Shown: positions 55,852 through 63,939 of the stretch, one piece after another | How positions within the stretch are numbered: position 1 is the stretch's first letter | Layout of the letters: each line of letters starts with the position of its first letter | Assembly (NCBI RefSeq): GCF_018128285.1 | Contig: NZ_CP072380.1 | Span: forward strand, 2,294,001-2,358,000 | DNA length: 64,000 bases | DNA from: Atopobium sp. oral taxon 416 | GTDB taxonomy: Bacteria > Actinomycetota > Coriobacteriia > Coriobacteriales > Atopobiaceae | Reading direction: 5' to 3' | The notes under the pieces: generated by a model | The model's database searches: none | What the model was told of the DNA's origin: nothing | The model's input: only the letters and a program-made list of their open reading frames with translations | Position numbers and translations under genes: made by a program

Positions 55852-57141
55852 ATGGCAGACAACAACCAGACGCAAACGACAGATACGAACACTACCACAA
55901 CCGCACAACCGCTGAGCAGAAAGGCAAAGTTCCTCGCAATCCTGGGCGCCATGGGCCCTGGGATCCTGACCTCTTTTGCCGGCAACGACGCCGGCGGAAT
56001 CGCCACTTACTCCACTACGGGCGCCAGCTACGGCTACGGGATGCTCTGGACCATCCCGCTCATGTGCCTGCTTCTGATCGTGGTACAGGAAACCGCCGCC
56101 CGCATGGGCTGCGCCACCGGCAAGGGCTTCGCCTCCCTGATCCGTGAACGCTTCGGCGTCAGGGTCTCCGCAATCGCGATGCTCTCGCTCATCGTTTCAA
56201 ACTTTGCCGTGTCGCTCTCTGAGTTTGCCGGCATCGCCTCGGGCATGCAGCTTTTCGGCGTCCCTCTCCAGGTAAGCGTGCCGGTCACCGCCGCAGCCTG
56301 CTGGATGCTTACGATGGGCGGCTCCTACCACCGTATCGAGAAGATCCTGCTGAGCATCAGCGCGATCTTTCTGACCTACATCATCTCGGCATTCATGGCA
56401 AAACCGGACTGGGGTGCAGCTCTGCAGGCGACCTTTGTACCGACAATCTCCAATGACCTCAACTACGTCTCCCTGTTCGTGGCAAACATCGGTACCACGA
56501 TCTCCCCGTACATGATCTTTATGGTCTCAAGCAACGTCGTCGAGAAGAACCTGGATGCGTCAGGCATCCCTGCCCAACGTGCGGACAATACCTCTGGTGC
56601 CATCGCGGCAGAGCTCGTGAGCTGGTTCATCATCCTGACCACCGGCACCGTCCTCTATCCGGAAGGGGTGCAGGTCAACACGGCTGCAGACGCCGCAAAG
56701 GCCCTCGTCCCCTTCGCCGGTGAGAACGCTTCCATCCTCTTTGCAATCGGCTTGGTCGGTGCCTCCTTCTTGGCAGCCTGCGTGTTGCCGGGCATCACCG
56801 CAAGCGCAGTGTGTGAGGCCTTTGGCTGGGAGCGTGGCCCTGACCGGACCTGGCAGGAAGCCCCAGCCTACCGTGGCATCATCACTGCGATGATCATCCT
56901 CTCCGCAGTCGTGGTGTTGGTTCCCGATATCGACCTCTTCGGGATCATGATGGTGGCGCAGGTGATCAACGGCGTGATCCTGCCGATCCTGCTTGTGTGC
57001 ATGGTGATCATCGCCTCGAGCCATTTCATTATGGGCAAATACGCCAATGGCCGTGTCTGGAACTTCCTCACTTGGTTCATTATCATCCTCGTGACGGTCC
57101 TCACAGCGATCATGTTCGTCCTGCAGCTGATGGGTTACTGA
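55852..57141 (+). CDS. NRAMP-family divalent metal transporter, Mg-type-like
   Basis: The protein has 429 residues from ATG 55852 (GGGAGCG upstream). About eleven membrane helices. The first helix has FAGNDAGGIATYSTTGASYGYGMLW where Mn/Fe transporters have the DPGN motif; the sixth reads NIGTTISPYMIFMVSSNVV where they have an MPH motif with a metal-binding Met. Such changes are known from the NRAMP-related magnesium transporters, first described from the coriobacterium Eggerthella lenta. Pairing with an MgtE-like gene supports Mg (or Mg/Mn) transport. The exact ion is inference. Confidence 0.85.
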   Translation: MADNNQTQTTDTNTTTTAQPLSRKAKFLAILGAMGPGILTSFAGNDAGGIATYSTTGASYGYGMLWTIPLMCLLLIVVQETAARMGCATGKGFASLIRERFGVRVSAIAMLSLIVSNFAVSLSEFAGIASGMQLFGVPLQVSVPVTAAACWMLTMGGSYHRIEKILLSISAIFLTYIISAFMAKPDWGAALQATFVPTISNDLNYVSLFVANIGTTISPYMIFMVSSNVVEKNLDASGIPAQRADNTSGAIAAELVSWFIILTTGTVLYPEGVQVNTAADAAKALVPFAGENASILFAIGLVGASFLAACVLPGITASAVCEAFGWERGPDRTWQEAPAYRGIITAMIILSAVVVLVPDIDLFGIMMVAQVINGVILPILLVCMVIIASSHFIMGKYANGRVWNFLTWFIIILVTVLTAIMFVLQLMGY

Positions 57142-57186
57142 CACACAGGGGATAATCAAGAAACAAAAGGTTTACACAAAAAAGGG

Positions 57187-57216
57187 TTGTCAGGAACCTG
57201 ATGCGTGCCCTATAGT
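57187..57216 (+). promoter_or_regulatory. Sigma70-type promoter of the trpP-ecf operon
   Basis: TTGTCA (57187-57192) and TATAGT (57211-57216) are separated by 18 nt. Transcription should start near 57223, about 43 nt before the leader peptide. Confidence 0.7.
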
Positions 57217-57265
57217 TTGAGCCACGCAAGCAAACGATTCACGAGGGAGATAAACGAGGGTGACG

Positions 57266-57328
57266 ATGTCACAGCTTACCAACAAGCAGTGGTGGTGGCG
57301 TTGCACTCGTATGCTCGGTCAATCATGA
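57266..57328 (+). CDS. Trp attenuation leader peptide
   Basis: A 20-codon frame begins MSQLTNKQWWWRC and stops at TGA 57326-57328. GAGGG lies 5 nt before the ATG. Three consecutive TGG codons (57290-57298) in so short a peptide, placed just upstream of a terminator, are the hallmark of trp-type attenuators. It probably serves only as a sensor of charged tRNA-Trp. Confidence 0.88.
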   Translation: MSQLTNKQWWWRCTRMLGQS

Positions 57329-57396
57329 GTCTTGCACGCTGATGATAGATAACAGTGGAAAGAGGGCTCTGGAATTGACCAGAGCCCTCTTTTTTT
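57298..57396 (+). promoter_or_regulatory. Ribosome-mediated attenuator (regions 1-4) of the trpP operon
   Basis: Region 1 (GCGT and ACTC, 57298-57308) can pair with region 2 (GAGT and ACGC, 57327-57339). Region 2 (GAGTCTT, 57327-57333) can instead pair with region 3 (AGGGCTC, 57363-57369). Regions 3 and 4 (57361-57372, 57379-57390) form a 12-bp terminator stem ending in seven Ts. A ribosome stalled at the Trp codons would cover region 1 and free region 2 to block the terminator; a ribosome reaching the stop codon would cover region 2 and allow termination. Confidence 0.8.
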
Positions 57397-57427
57397 CATG
57401 ACTAATTACCAGGAAAGGATACCCATC

Positions 57428-58015
57428 ATGGCACAAGCACAGGGAACCCATCAGCAGGCACGCACCGTCACCACTGAGGACCACGGCAAGCTCAACATCC
57501 GCTCGCTGGTCTTACTCGCGATCCTCTTAGCTGCGGGCTTCATCCTAAACTTCACGCTCGGGCGAGCGATCAGTTCCGTCACCGGTGGCATGATCAGCCC
57601 TGAGTTCATTATCTCCGCCTTCTGCCTCACGATCTTCGTCGTACGTCCGAAGGTCCCACAGGCCCTGATCATCGGCCTCATCTCCGCCGCAGTCATTCAG
57701 CTCACCACCACCTCCCCGGGTGTCGACTTTATCGCTGAGAGCATTGCCGCAATGCTCATGGCCATCATCGTCCGCGCCGGTATGAGGACCAGTGCCAGGA
57801 AGGCCATCCCGCTAGTTGGCTCCTTTGTCACCACCGTGGTCTCCGGCGTGATCTTCATGATCATCCGTATTGCAATGGTCGGCGCCGCACAGCAGCTCGC
57901 TGCCGCTATGCTCCCGGTCGTCTTTGCAACGGGTGCCTTCAACGCGATCCTGGTCGCTGCGCTCTATGTCCCGATCTGCAAGGCACTCAAGGTGCAGCCA
58001 TTCCAAGCAGAGTGA
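57428..58015 (+). CDS. trpP: ECF transporter S component, TrpP-like (tryptophan-specific)
   Basis: The protein has 195 residues from ATG 57428, with GGAAAGGA upstream. After a polar N-terminus, about six membrane helices follow: SLVLLAILLAAGFILNFTLG, the GLISAAVIQLTTTSPGVDF segment and the C-terminal LPVVFATGAFNAILVAALYVPICKAL. The TTTxPG motif and general plan resemble TrpP of Firmicutes. The upstream Trp attenuator independently points to tryptophan. S components bind the substrate in the membrane and hand it to the EcfAA'T module encoded next. Substrate assignment is strong inference. Confidence 0.82.
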   Translation: MAQAQGTHQQARTVTTEDHGKLNIRSLVLLAILLAAGFILNFTLGRAISSVTGGMISPEFIISAFCLTIFVVRPKVPQALIIGLISAAVIQLTTTSPGVDFIAESIAAMLMAIIVRAGMRTSARKAIPLVGSFVTTVVSGVIFMIIRIAMVGAAQQLAAAMLPVVFATGAFNAILVAALYVPICKALKVQPFQAE

Positions 58016-58046
58016 CTATGATCTTTGTACTCAAGACAATGTGAGG

Positions 58047-58079
58047 ATATGGGTTGCCCCACGGTGGGGCAACCCATAT
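58047..58079 (+). terminator. Hairpin between trpP and ecfA
   Basis: A 14-bp perfect stem (ATATGGGTTGCCCC with its complement, 5-nt loop) followed by CTTTG. The T-run is poor, so it may only lower expression of, or protect, the upstream message. Confidence 0.5.
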
Positions 58080-58149
58080 CTTTGTGCATTACACTCACTT
58101 TGTCGCACAATAGATGAGCACGCGTTTTTAGTGAGTAAGAAAGGCAGCC

Positions 58150-59934
58150 ATGGAGAGACCCATCATCGATATCAAGGATGTCTCATTCACCTATGCCGCA
58201 ACGGACGAGAGCGAAGATGTAACTCCTGCCCTCTCCCATATCAATCTTAAAACCAATCCCGGGGAATTTGTGGGCATCTTAGGCCCTTCCGGCGCGGGCA
58301 AGTCGACACTTGCCGCGATCATGTCCGGAGCCATCCCCCACCACTTCAAAGGGACACTCTACGGCTCCACCCTGATTGAGGGAAAGGACACCTGCGATAT
58401 CTCCCTCACCGATATCTCACAGACGGTAGGGTCAGTGCTGCAGGATATCGAAACGCAGATGGTTGCCTCTGTCGTCGAGGATGAGATGCTCTTCGGCCTG
58501 GAGAACTTCGGCGTCCCACACAACCAGATTGAGCAACGCATCACCGATACCCTGAATACCGTCGGTATCGCTGACTTAAGAGACCGCGAAATCGCCACGC
58601 TCTCCGGCGGCCAGAAGCAGAAGGTCGCTATCGCCGCCATCCTCGCGATGCAACCGAAGGTGCTCGTACTCGATGAGCCAACCGCGGCGCTCGATCCGGC
58701 CTCTTCAAAGCTCGTCTTTGATACCTTGCGCGACGTGCACGAACAGGGCGTCACCGTCGTCGTGATTGAACAGAAAGTGGCCCTACTCTCCCAGTACTGT
58801 GACCGCATCGTCGTAATCGACCACGGTAAGATCTTTCTGGACGGCACCCCCAAGCAGACCTTCGTCCACGCAGAGAAACTGCGTAAGCTCGGCGTCGACA
58901 GCCCGCGCGTCGCGCGCGTCTCAAATTCGCTGGCCCATGACGGATTCATTAAGCCGGGGCATCCCTGTCTCGACGTTCCGGAAGCTACTGCAATGGTCGA
59001 GCGGTTGATCCCCCATGACCTCCTTAATTCAGACATTGTCGAGGATGACGACCCAGTGTACAAAGGCTCCAAGCACGTCGTATCGCCCCGTCCCCACGCA
59101 CAGGACGCAGAACCGATCCTCAGTATCAGGGACGTCAGCTTTCAGTACCCTGGAGGCGGCGGCCGCGTCGACGACCTCAATATGTCCGTCTATCCCGGTG
59201 AGATGGTCGGCGTGATCGGCCAGAACGGCGCCGGCAAGACGACCTTGATGAAGTTAATCTGTGGGCTGCTGAAGCCCAATAGAGGCAACGTGCTCTTAGC
59301 CGGACTCAACACCCGCGAGGTCCCCACGAGCCGCATCGCGGGCCATTGCTCCATCCTTTTCCAGAACCCTGACTACCAGCTCTGCAAGAACACCGTGACC
59401 GACGAGGTCGCCTTTGGTCTCGAACTGCAGGGTGTAGACAGTACCGAGGCACGCCGCCGCGCCAACAAGGTGATCGAACGCTTCGGCCTTCCTGCCGAAG
59501 AGTCCCCCTTCTCGCTCTCACGCGGACAACGCCAAGTAGTCGCCCTCGCCTCCGTCGTCGTGATGCAGCCCGATCTTGTGCTCCTCGATGAGCCAACAAG
59601 CGGCCTCGATTACCGCGAGTGTATGACCGTGATGGACACGGTGAGTGAGATGGCAAACAACGGCTGCGCTGTTGTTGTGGTTTGCCATGACATGGAGGTT
59701 GTCTCCGACTTTACAGAGCGCGTGATGGTGATGGCAAACGGAAAGATCCTTGGGCGTGGACCAACCCAACAGATGTTTGAGAACGCAGACCTGATGCACC
59801 AGGCCTACATCCAGGCCCCGCAGATCGTGCAGCTCTCGCAGGAGCTTACCCACACCATAAGCCCCGAATTCTCTGGCATCAGCCAGGTGTCCGGCATGGT
59901 GGATTTGATTGAGGAGATGGTGAGACATGGTTAA
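58150..59934 (+). CDS. ecfA: Energy-coupling factor ATPase, two fused ABC domains (EcfA-EcfA')
   Basis: The protein has 594 residues. Domain 1 (~1-270): GPSGAGKST, LSGGQKQKVAIA, VLVLDEPTAALDPA. Domain 2 (~320-594): GQNGAGKTT, LSRGQRQVVALA, LVLLDEPTSGLDY. Fused double ATPases occur in dedicated ECF modules. It couples ATP hydrolysis to uptake through the S component via EcfT. It overlaps ecfT by 8 nt, indicating translational coupling. AAAGG precedes the ATG. Confidence 0.92.
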   Translation: MERPIIDIKDVSFTYAATDESEDVTPALSHINLKTNPGEFVGILGPSGAGKSTLAAIMSGAIPHHFKGTLYGSTLIEGKDTCDISLTDISQTVGSVLQDIETQMVASVVEDEMLFGLENFGVPHNQIEQRITDTLNTVGIADLRDREIATLSGGQKQKVAIAAILAMQPKVLVLDEPTAALDPASSKLVFDTLRDVHEQGVTVVVIEQKVALLSQYCDRIVVIDHGKIFLDGTPKQTFVHAEKLRKLGVDSPRVARVSNSLAHDGFIKPGHPCLDVPEATAMVERLIPHDLLNSDIVEDDDPVYKGSKHVVSPRPHAQDAEPILSIRDVSFQYPGGGGRVDDLNMSVYPGEMVGVIGQNGAGKTTLMKLICGLLKPNRGNVLLAGLNTREVPTSRIAGHCSILFQNPDYQLCKNTVTDEVAFGLELQGVDSTEARRRANKVIERFGLPAEESPFSLSRGQRQVVALASVVVMQPDLVLLDEPTSGLDYRECMTVMDTVSEMANNGCAVVVVCHDMEVVSDFTERVMVMANGKILGRGPTQQMFENADLMHQAYIQAPQIVQLSQELTHTISPEFSGISQVSGMVDLIEEMVRHG

Positions 59935-60673
59935 TGTAATCGACTATGTGCCGGGTAATACCCTGCTGCACCGCCTCAATCCGGTGACGAAGTTAGCGAT
60001 TGCCGCTGCGATCATTATCGCGACGTTCTTGGCGCAGACCTATTCGATGCTCATTGTCCTTCTGGCCCTAACCTTTGGTTTAGGCTTCTATGCGCACTCG
60101 GTCTCAAAACTCATATCGCTGTTGAAGCTCCTCATCCCCATCGCGATCATCATGCTCCTTTTGCAGACCGCTTTCGTCCGTGACGGCACCCTCGTGATTT
60201 GGTGGATGACGGACGTGGGGCTAATCACCGGCTCAAAGGCTTGCCTTAGATTGTTGGGTGTAGCGTTGCCGTTGATCCTGATGCTCTCAGTCACCAAGCT
60301 GAATGATCTGGCTAATGCCTGTGTCGAAGTGCTTCACATCCCCTATCCCTATGCGTTCACCTTTACGACTGCGCTGCGCTTTATCCCAGTCTTCAGCCAG
60401 GAGATGAACTCCATCATGGAAGCCCAGACCGCACGCGGTGTGGAATTTGACACCAAGAATCCGTTTAAGAAATTTCAATTGATGCTGCCACTGGCGATAC
60501 CGCTGCTGGTAACTTCAGTGGGTAAAACCGACAGCACCGCACTCGCCGCAGAGGAGCGGGGCTTCTATCTCAGGACCTGCGAGAGCAGTTTCAAGCGCTA
60601 CCCCATGAAGACCGCAGACTACATTGTACTTGCCCTTTGCGTCGGTCTCGTTGTACTCGGGGCTTTCTTCTAG
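59927..60673 (+). CDS. ecfT: Energy-coupling factor transmembrane protein EcfT
   Basis: The protein has 248 residues with four to five membrane helices at the N-terminus (TKLAIAAAIIIATFLAQTY, LLIPIAIIMLLLQTAF) and two coupling helices carrying EAQTARGVEFDTKN and LAAEERGFYLRTCE, the paired ARG/ERG motifs that dock on the ATPases. It completes a trpP-ecfA-ecfT operon. GAGGAG lies before the ATG inside the ecfA end. Confidence 0.92.
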   Translation: MVNVIDYVPGNTLLHRLNPVTKLAIAAAIIIATFLAQTYSMLIVLLALTFGLGFYAHSVSKLISLLKLLIPIAIIMLLLQTAFVRDGTLVIWWMTDVGLITGSKACLRLLGVALPLILMLSVTKLNDLANACVEVLHIPYPYAFTFTTALRFIPVFSQEMNSIMEAQTARGVEFDTKNPFKKFQLMLPLAIPLLVTSVGKTDSTALAAEERGFYLRTCESSFKRYPMKTADYIVLALCVGLVVLGAFF

Positions 60674-60675
60674 TC

Positions 60676-60729
60676 GCTCTTGACATTCCTGTAAACTAAA
60701 GTTTACGGGATTTTGGTGTGGCCCATGTC
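60676..60729 (-). repeat. Right end of the IS605-type element (hairpin)
   Basis: TTGACATTCCTGTAAACT and the following AGTTTACGGG form a subterminal hairpin. The same sequence ends the TnpB remnant at 21956. In related elements this end also forms the 3' part of the TnpB guide RNA. Confidence 0.65.
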
Positions 60730-61887
60730 TCAATCGACATGAATTTGTAGAGGTATTGCCACAACACCTCTACACAGTTGCCGCTCTGCCGGCTTTTGTT
60801 TGTGTGCAATGTTTGCGGCAGCGTTGATGTCTGCACTTCACCAAGATGCTACCTTTGGGTTCGCTATAGGCCGCCTCAGATGCGCTTGTCTAAGAGAAGG
60901 TGTGCTTACTTGTCAGCGGGCTTGTATTCGATCCCCACCCATACAGGATGCTTTGGACGTGTAGGTCTCTTTCTGCTGCATGTATCGGTATGTGAGCTAG
61001 CGTTCGAGTAGCCTATAGAGAATCTGTATGAGCGCTTGATCATTCTTTCTGCCGTGGCTGCTCCCTGCTTGCATCCCATGGTGGGTCCAACAATCAGTGT
61101 GTCTGTGTTCTTCTCTATGAACAGGTTGGTGAGGGTGCGTGGCGCTTTGAGCATGCAGTCTCGCACACGCCGACCCCCTTCGGCTACCTGTCGGAACTTG
61201 TCTGTGTCTAGTCGGCTTTTCAGATACGCCAAGTGCCTGTTGCAATAGTGGTTGGCTGACTTGAGCCATCTCCTGCCAACCAAGCGCCCATGGCCGGAGG
61301 TGAGCCGCGCGGCGAGATTGTCAGCTTCTATATCCACTCCCATAATACAGCACTCATTCAAGCTAAGGAGCTGTTGGGCTTTAAGCACATATTGGATTTT
61401 GAAAGCAGCTGCTGGCTGTTTAGAGAGGATGCCCTTGATACACTGCCCCATCCAAACGTTCGACATGGCTAGGATAGGTCTGTGTGAGCTGCCTGTGAGC
61501 GGGCAGCCTCTACAACCTGTTCGTGGGAAGTATCAGCAAAAACACGCCGCCTTTTGCCCTGTAGTGTGAGATCAACACTTGAGAGTAGCTGTAGTTGCCA
61601 CTCTTGCATCTTCTCAATAGTGTAGGGGAAGCTTTCAAGCTATAGGCGACACCCTTTATCGTGTGTTGGGCCCCTTAGGCTTGCAGCATCTTGTAGGTAT
61701 CGTTGGTTTTGCACAGATGATAGTTGGTCTTTCAGCTGAAAAGCCCGCCTGCAATGAAGAGATGCTGCCTTGTTTGATACAAAGCCTTGCTGTAGAGGTT
61801 GTTCGCATATAGGCAAAGGCATTTCAACTTGCGATAGTGGTTGGCACTGAGATGGCAGCTGTAGTTGGTTTGCACTCCATACTGCAT
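60730..61887 (-). pseudogene. tnpB: TnpB-like RNA-guided nuclease gene (IS200/IS605 OrfB), degenerate
   Basis: The start at 61887 reads MQYGVQTNYSCHLSANHYRK LKCLCLYANNLYSKALYQTR, typical of the TnpB N-terminus. Later pieces include MGVDIEADNLAA (RuvC-I Asp), TLTNLFIEKNTDTLIVGPTMGCKQG (RuvC-II region) and SADINAAANIAHKQ-type RuvC-III near the end, stopping at 60730-60732. In-frame stops and frameshifts break it. The size, 386 codons, is normal. No TnpA is seen. It is more complete than the fragment at 21956. Confidence 0.82.
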
Positions 61888-62159
61888 GCTTGTCTTGCCT
61901 GCCTAAATATCGATAGCTTGCTGTATGCAATATATTCACTGACACCTAAGAGCAAGAAGTACCACCTTGAACAATCACTGTGAGCACAAAAACCCTTCGA
62001 GATACCTGCTTTGCTTCCACCTCATCCTTTCCACCAACTAGCGAAGGAAGACACTCATCACTTAGGTGATGATCACAAACATCACTTAGCTCTCAACTAA
62101 AAAATCGCTCTGCAGCACACCATCCAAATACTTCACATGCAAACCGACAAGGGGGGGTC
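61888..62159. other. Spacer between TnpB remnant and IS110 remnant
   Basis: About 270 nt. It probably contains the left end of the TnpB element. There is a run of seven Gs at about 62152. No gene is seen. Confidence 0.35.
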
Positions 62160-63367
62160 CCTATAGTTCTGTCAAGTCGTAACAGGTGATTTTTCTACAT
62201 TGTCCACTGGCGGCTCCACATATGGCACCCGGTCGCGCATCACTGCATAGATGACCCGGGACCTCTTGCGGACCACTGCCTTGAGCGCCTTGTTGTGCCT
62301 CATGCCCCTTGCGGTGCCAAGCATCGTGGTGCTTCCCGAAGCGCTTCTTCGTCCCCACGAGCGAGTTGCAGCTGAATATGAGGAGGTTCTTCAGCTCCTT
62401 GTTGCCTTTATGGGCATTCCTTCGCGCCTGATGGAGGATCTGCAGTCGTGGTCTGCGGGCCGCAGTATGCGGCAAGCTTGCTGTTCCTTAGGAAGAGCGA
62501 GGTGGCGAGCGCCGAGGTGCTCTTGGGCCCTATGCCCAAGATGGTGAGCAGCCAGCGGTAGGTCTTATCGTCCTGGAGCAGGCGCCCCAGCTCCGCGGAG
62601 AACTCCGCCCTCTCGGAGCTGGCTGCGAGGATCTCCCTGGCAAGGCTGCTTGCCAGCATGTCCTTTGCATCGGGATGGAAGGACGAGGAGGGGAAGAGCG
62701 TGGGACAGCTTCCAGAATGCATCCCTTGCCTGTACAGGTACGCCGTGTCTCGCGCACAGCGTGCAGTAGTACCTCCTGCCTGTAGCGGCAAGGCCCTTTG
62801 CCCCTCGTATTCGGCCATGGCCCCGAGCTGTCATGCGCTCGAGAGATCCCCTGCGGGCTCGGCGGCGGGGTCGGACTTAAGCAGCACCGCATGGAGCCTG
62901 TTGCGGGCCGGCGCGCCTCGTGGCATATGAGAGCTGTAAGGACAGCAGCGAGACGCAGGTGCTGAGGTCGTCGGTCTCGGCTATCGGCCTGATGGCCGTC
63001 CTGATCCCGATCCCCGCCTGCGCGATGGCTTCGGTATCTGTTCGGTCACTCTTGGCCGTTCCGGGAAACATCTCCCGGGCGTACTTCATGGCCTTCCCCG
63101 GGAAGGTATCTAACATCGATCCTTTTCGCGCACCACCTGTACACGATAAGCGAGCCTATGTTGTTCTTCTGGTCCACAATTGACCAGGGCGCCCTCTCCC
63201 GCCTCGTCGAGTAGAGCCTCGATACTCTCCTGGCACCTGTCCTGCCTGTAGCTGATCGCGATGGTGCCACCCAGTTTCAGGTTCACTGCCCAGTGAGATG
63301 GCCTTCCCACATCTATGCCGAGATAGATGCGCTGTGGCCCGAACCAGTCTTTCTGCTTGCACTCCAT
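62160..63367 (-). pseudogene. IS110-family transposase (DEDD type), degenerate
   Basis: The start at 63367 with GAGGAGGG upstream reads MECKQKDWFGPQRIYLGIDVGRPSHWAVNL (catalytic Asp in GIDVG). Further pieces in other frames: KAMKYAREMFPGTAKSDRTDTEAIAQAGIG, GAKGLAATGRR, TYRWLLTILGIGPKSTSALATSLFLRNSKLAAYCG (the GIG helix-hairpin-helix-like region and Ser recombinase-like part). At least three frameshifts. IS110 enzymes recombine DNA guided by a bridge RNA made from a non-coding end of the element. Confidence 0.82.
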
Positions 63368-63735
63368 GATGGTACCCTCCTCTTAGGTCGGCAGGCCAGC
63401 GTGTCTGAGGGACGACATCCACACTACCCTGCTTATCGTGAGGCACATCCCTATCAGCCGTTCCCGGACAGACCACCATCCCTTAGCAGCAACACTCCCC
63501 GGGCCTTCGCAAGAGGCAGGGACATACGGCTATCCGGGGAAGGTTAGCCAGCAGCCCCTTTCAGGGCCATCTACAAGGTTAGGGAATCCGCAGACACTTC
63601 ATTGTCGAAACCCCAAAGCTCGGAGAGGCCCCCAGGGGGCTGTCTCTCACTGTAATGGTACAGACAGAATCTTGGAAAATTCTGTCCGCACCCCCCATAA
63701 GGAAGCTCAACGATGCACGGATAACACAGCATAGG
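63368..63735. other. Non-coding region upstream of the IS110 transposase
   Basis: About 370 nt with several hairpins, for example GACAGAAT/ATTCTGTC (63663-63686) and GGCCCCC/GGGGGCT near 63628-63642. In IS110-group elements the bridge RNA comes from this side of the gene, so a decayed bridge RNA may lie here. The element's left end could not be placed. No protein gene is seen. Confidence 0.4.
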
Positions 63736-63740
63736 AGCAC

Positions 63741-63861
63741 AAAAAAGAGCCCCGAAGGGCTCTCGAGACTGCAAGTGCCACCTACGCGGTGCCCCGGAAG
63801 GAGCTTTTTTGGCTAAAGCCGTATTTTGACTCGCAGTTACGTTCTGACTGGTAATCAGGAC
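63741..63861 (-). ncRNA. Candidate tracrRNA of the type II CRISPR-Cas locus
   Basis: Read on the minus strand, an anti-repeat-like stretch (about 63861-63822, including CAGAACGTAACTGCG) is followed by AGTCAAAATACGGCTTTAG, closely like the conserved tracrRNA core AGTTAAAATAAGGCTAGTC. A nexus hairpin GGCT/AGCC (63811-63820) follows, then a GGCACC...GGTGGC stem-loop like the 3' hairpin of known tracrRNAs, and a terminator AGAGCCC/GGGCTCT with six Ts (63741-63763). It is divergent from cas9, 79 nt away. The real 5' end and pairing to the CRISPR repeat cannot be seen here. Confidence 0.75.
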
Positions 63862-63867
63862 GAATTG

Positions 63868-63896
63868 ATAGTAGCATACAACCCAATACAAGCCAA
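63868..63896 (-). promoter_or_regulatory. Promoter of the candidate tracrRNA
   Basis: On the minus strand TTGGCT (63891-63896) and TGC-TACTAT (-10 at 63868-63873) are 17 nt apart, an extended -10 promoter that would start the RNA near 63861. Confidence 0.55.
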
Positions 63897-63939
63897 TGAG
63901 ATAAAATGAGAAATTTGGCAAATGGTCGGAGGAACGACT

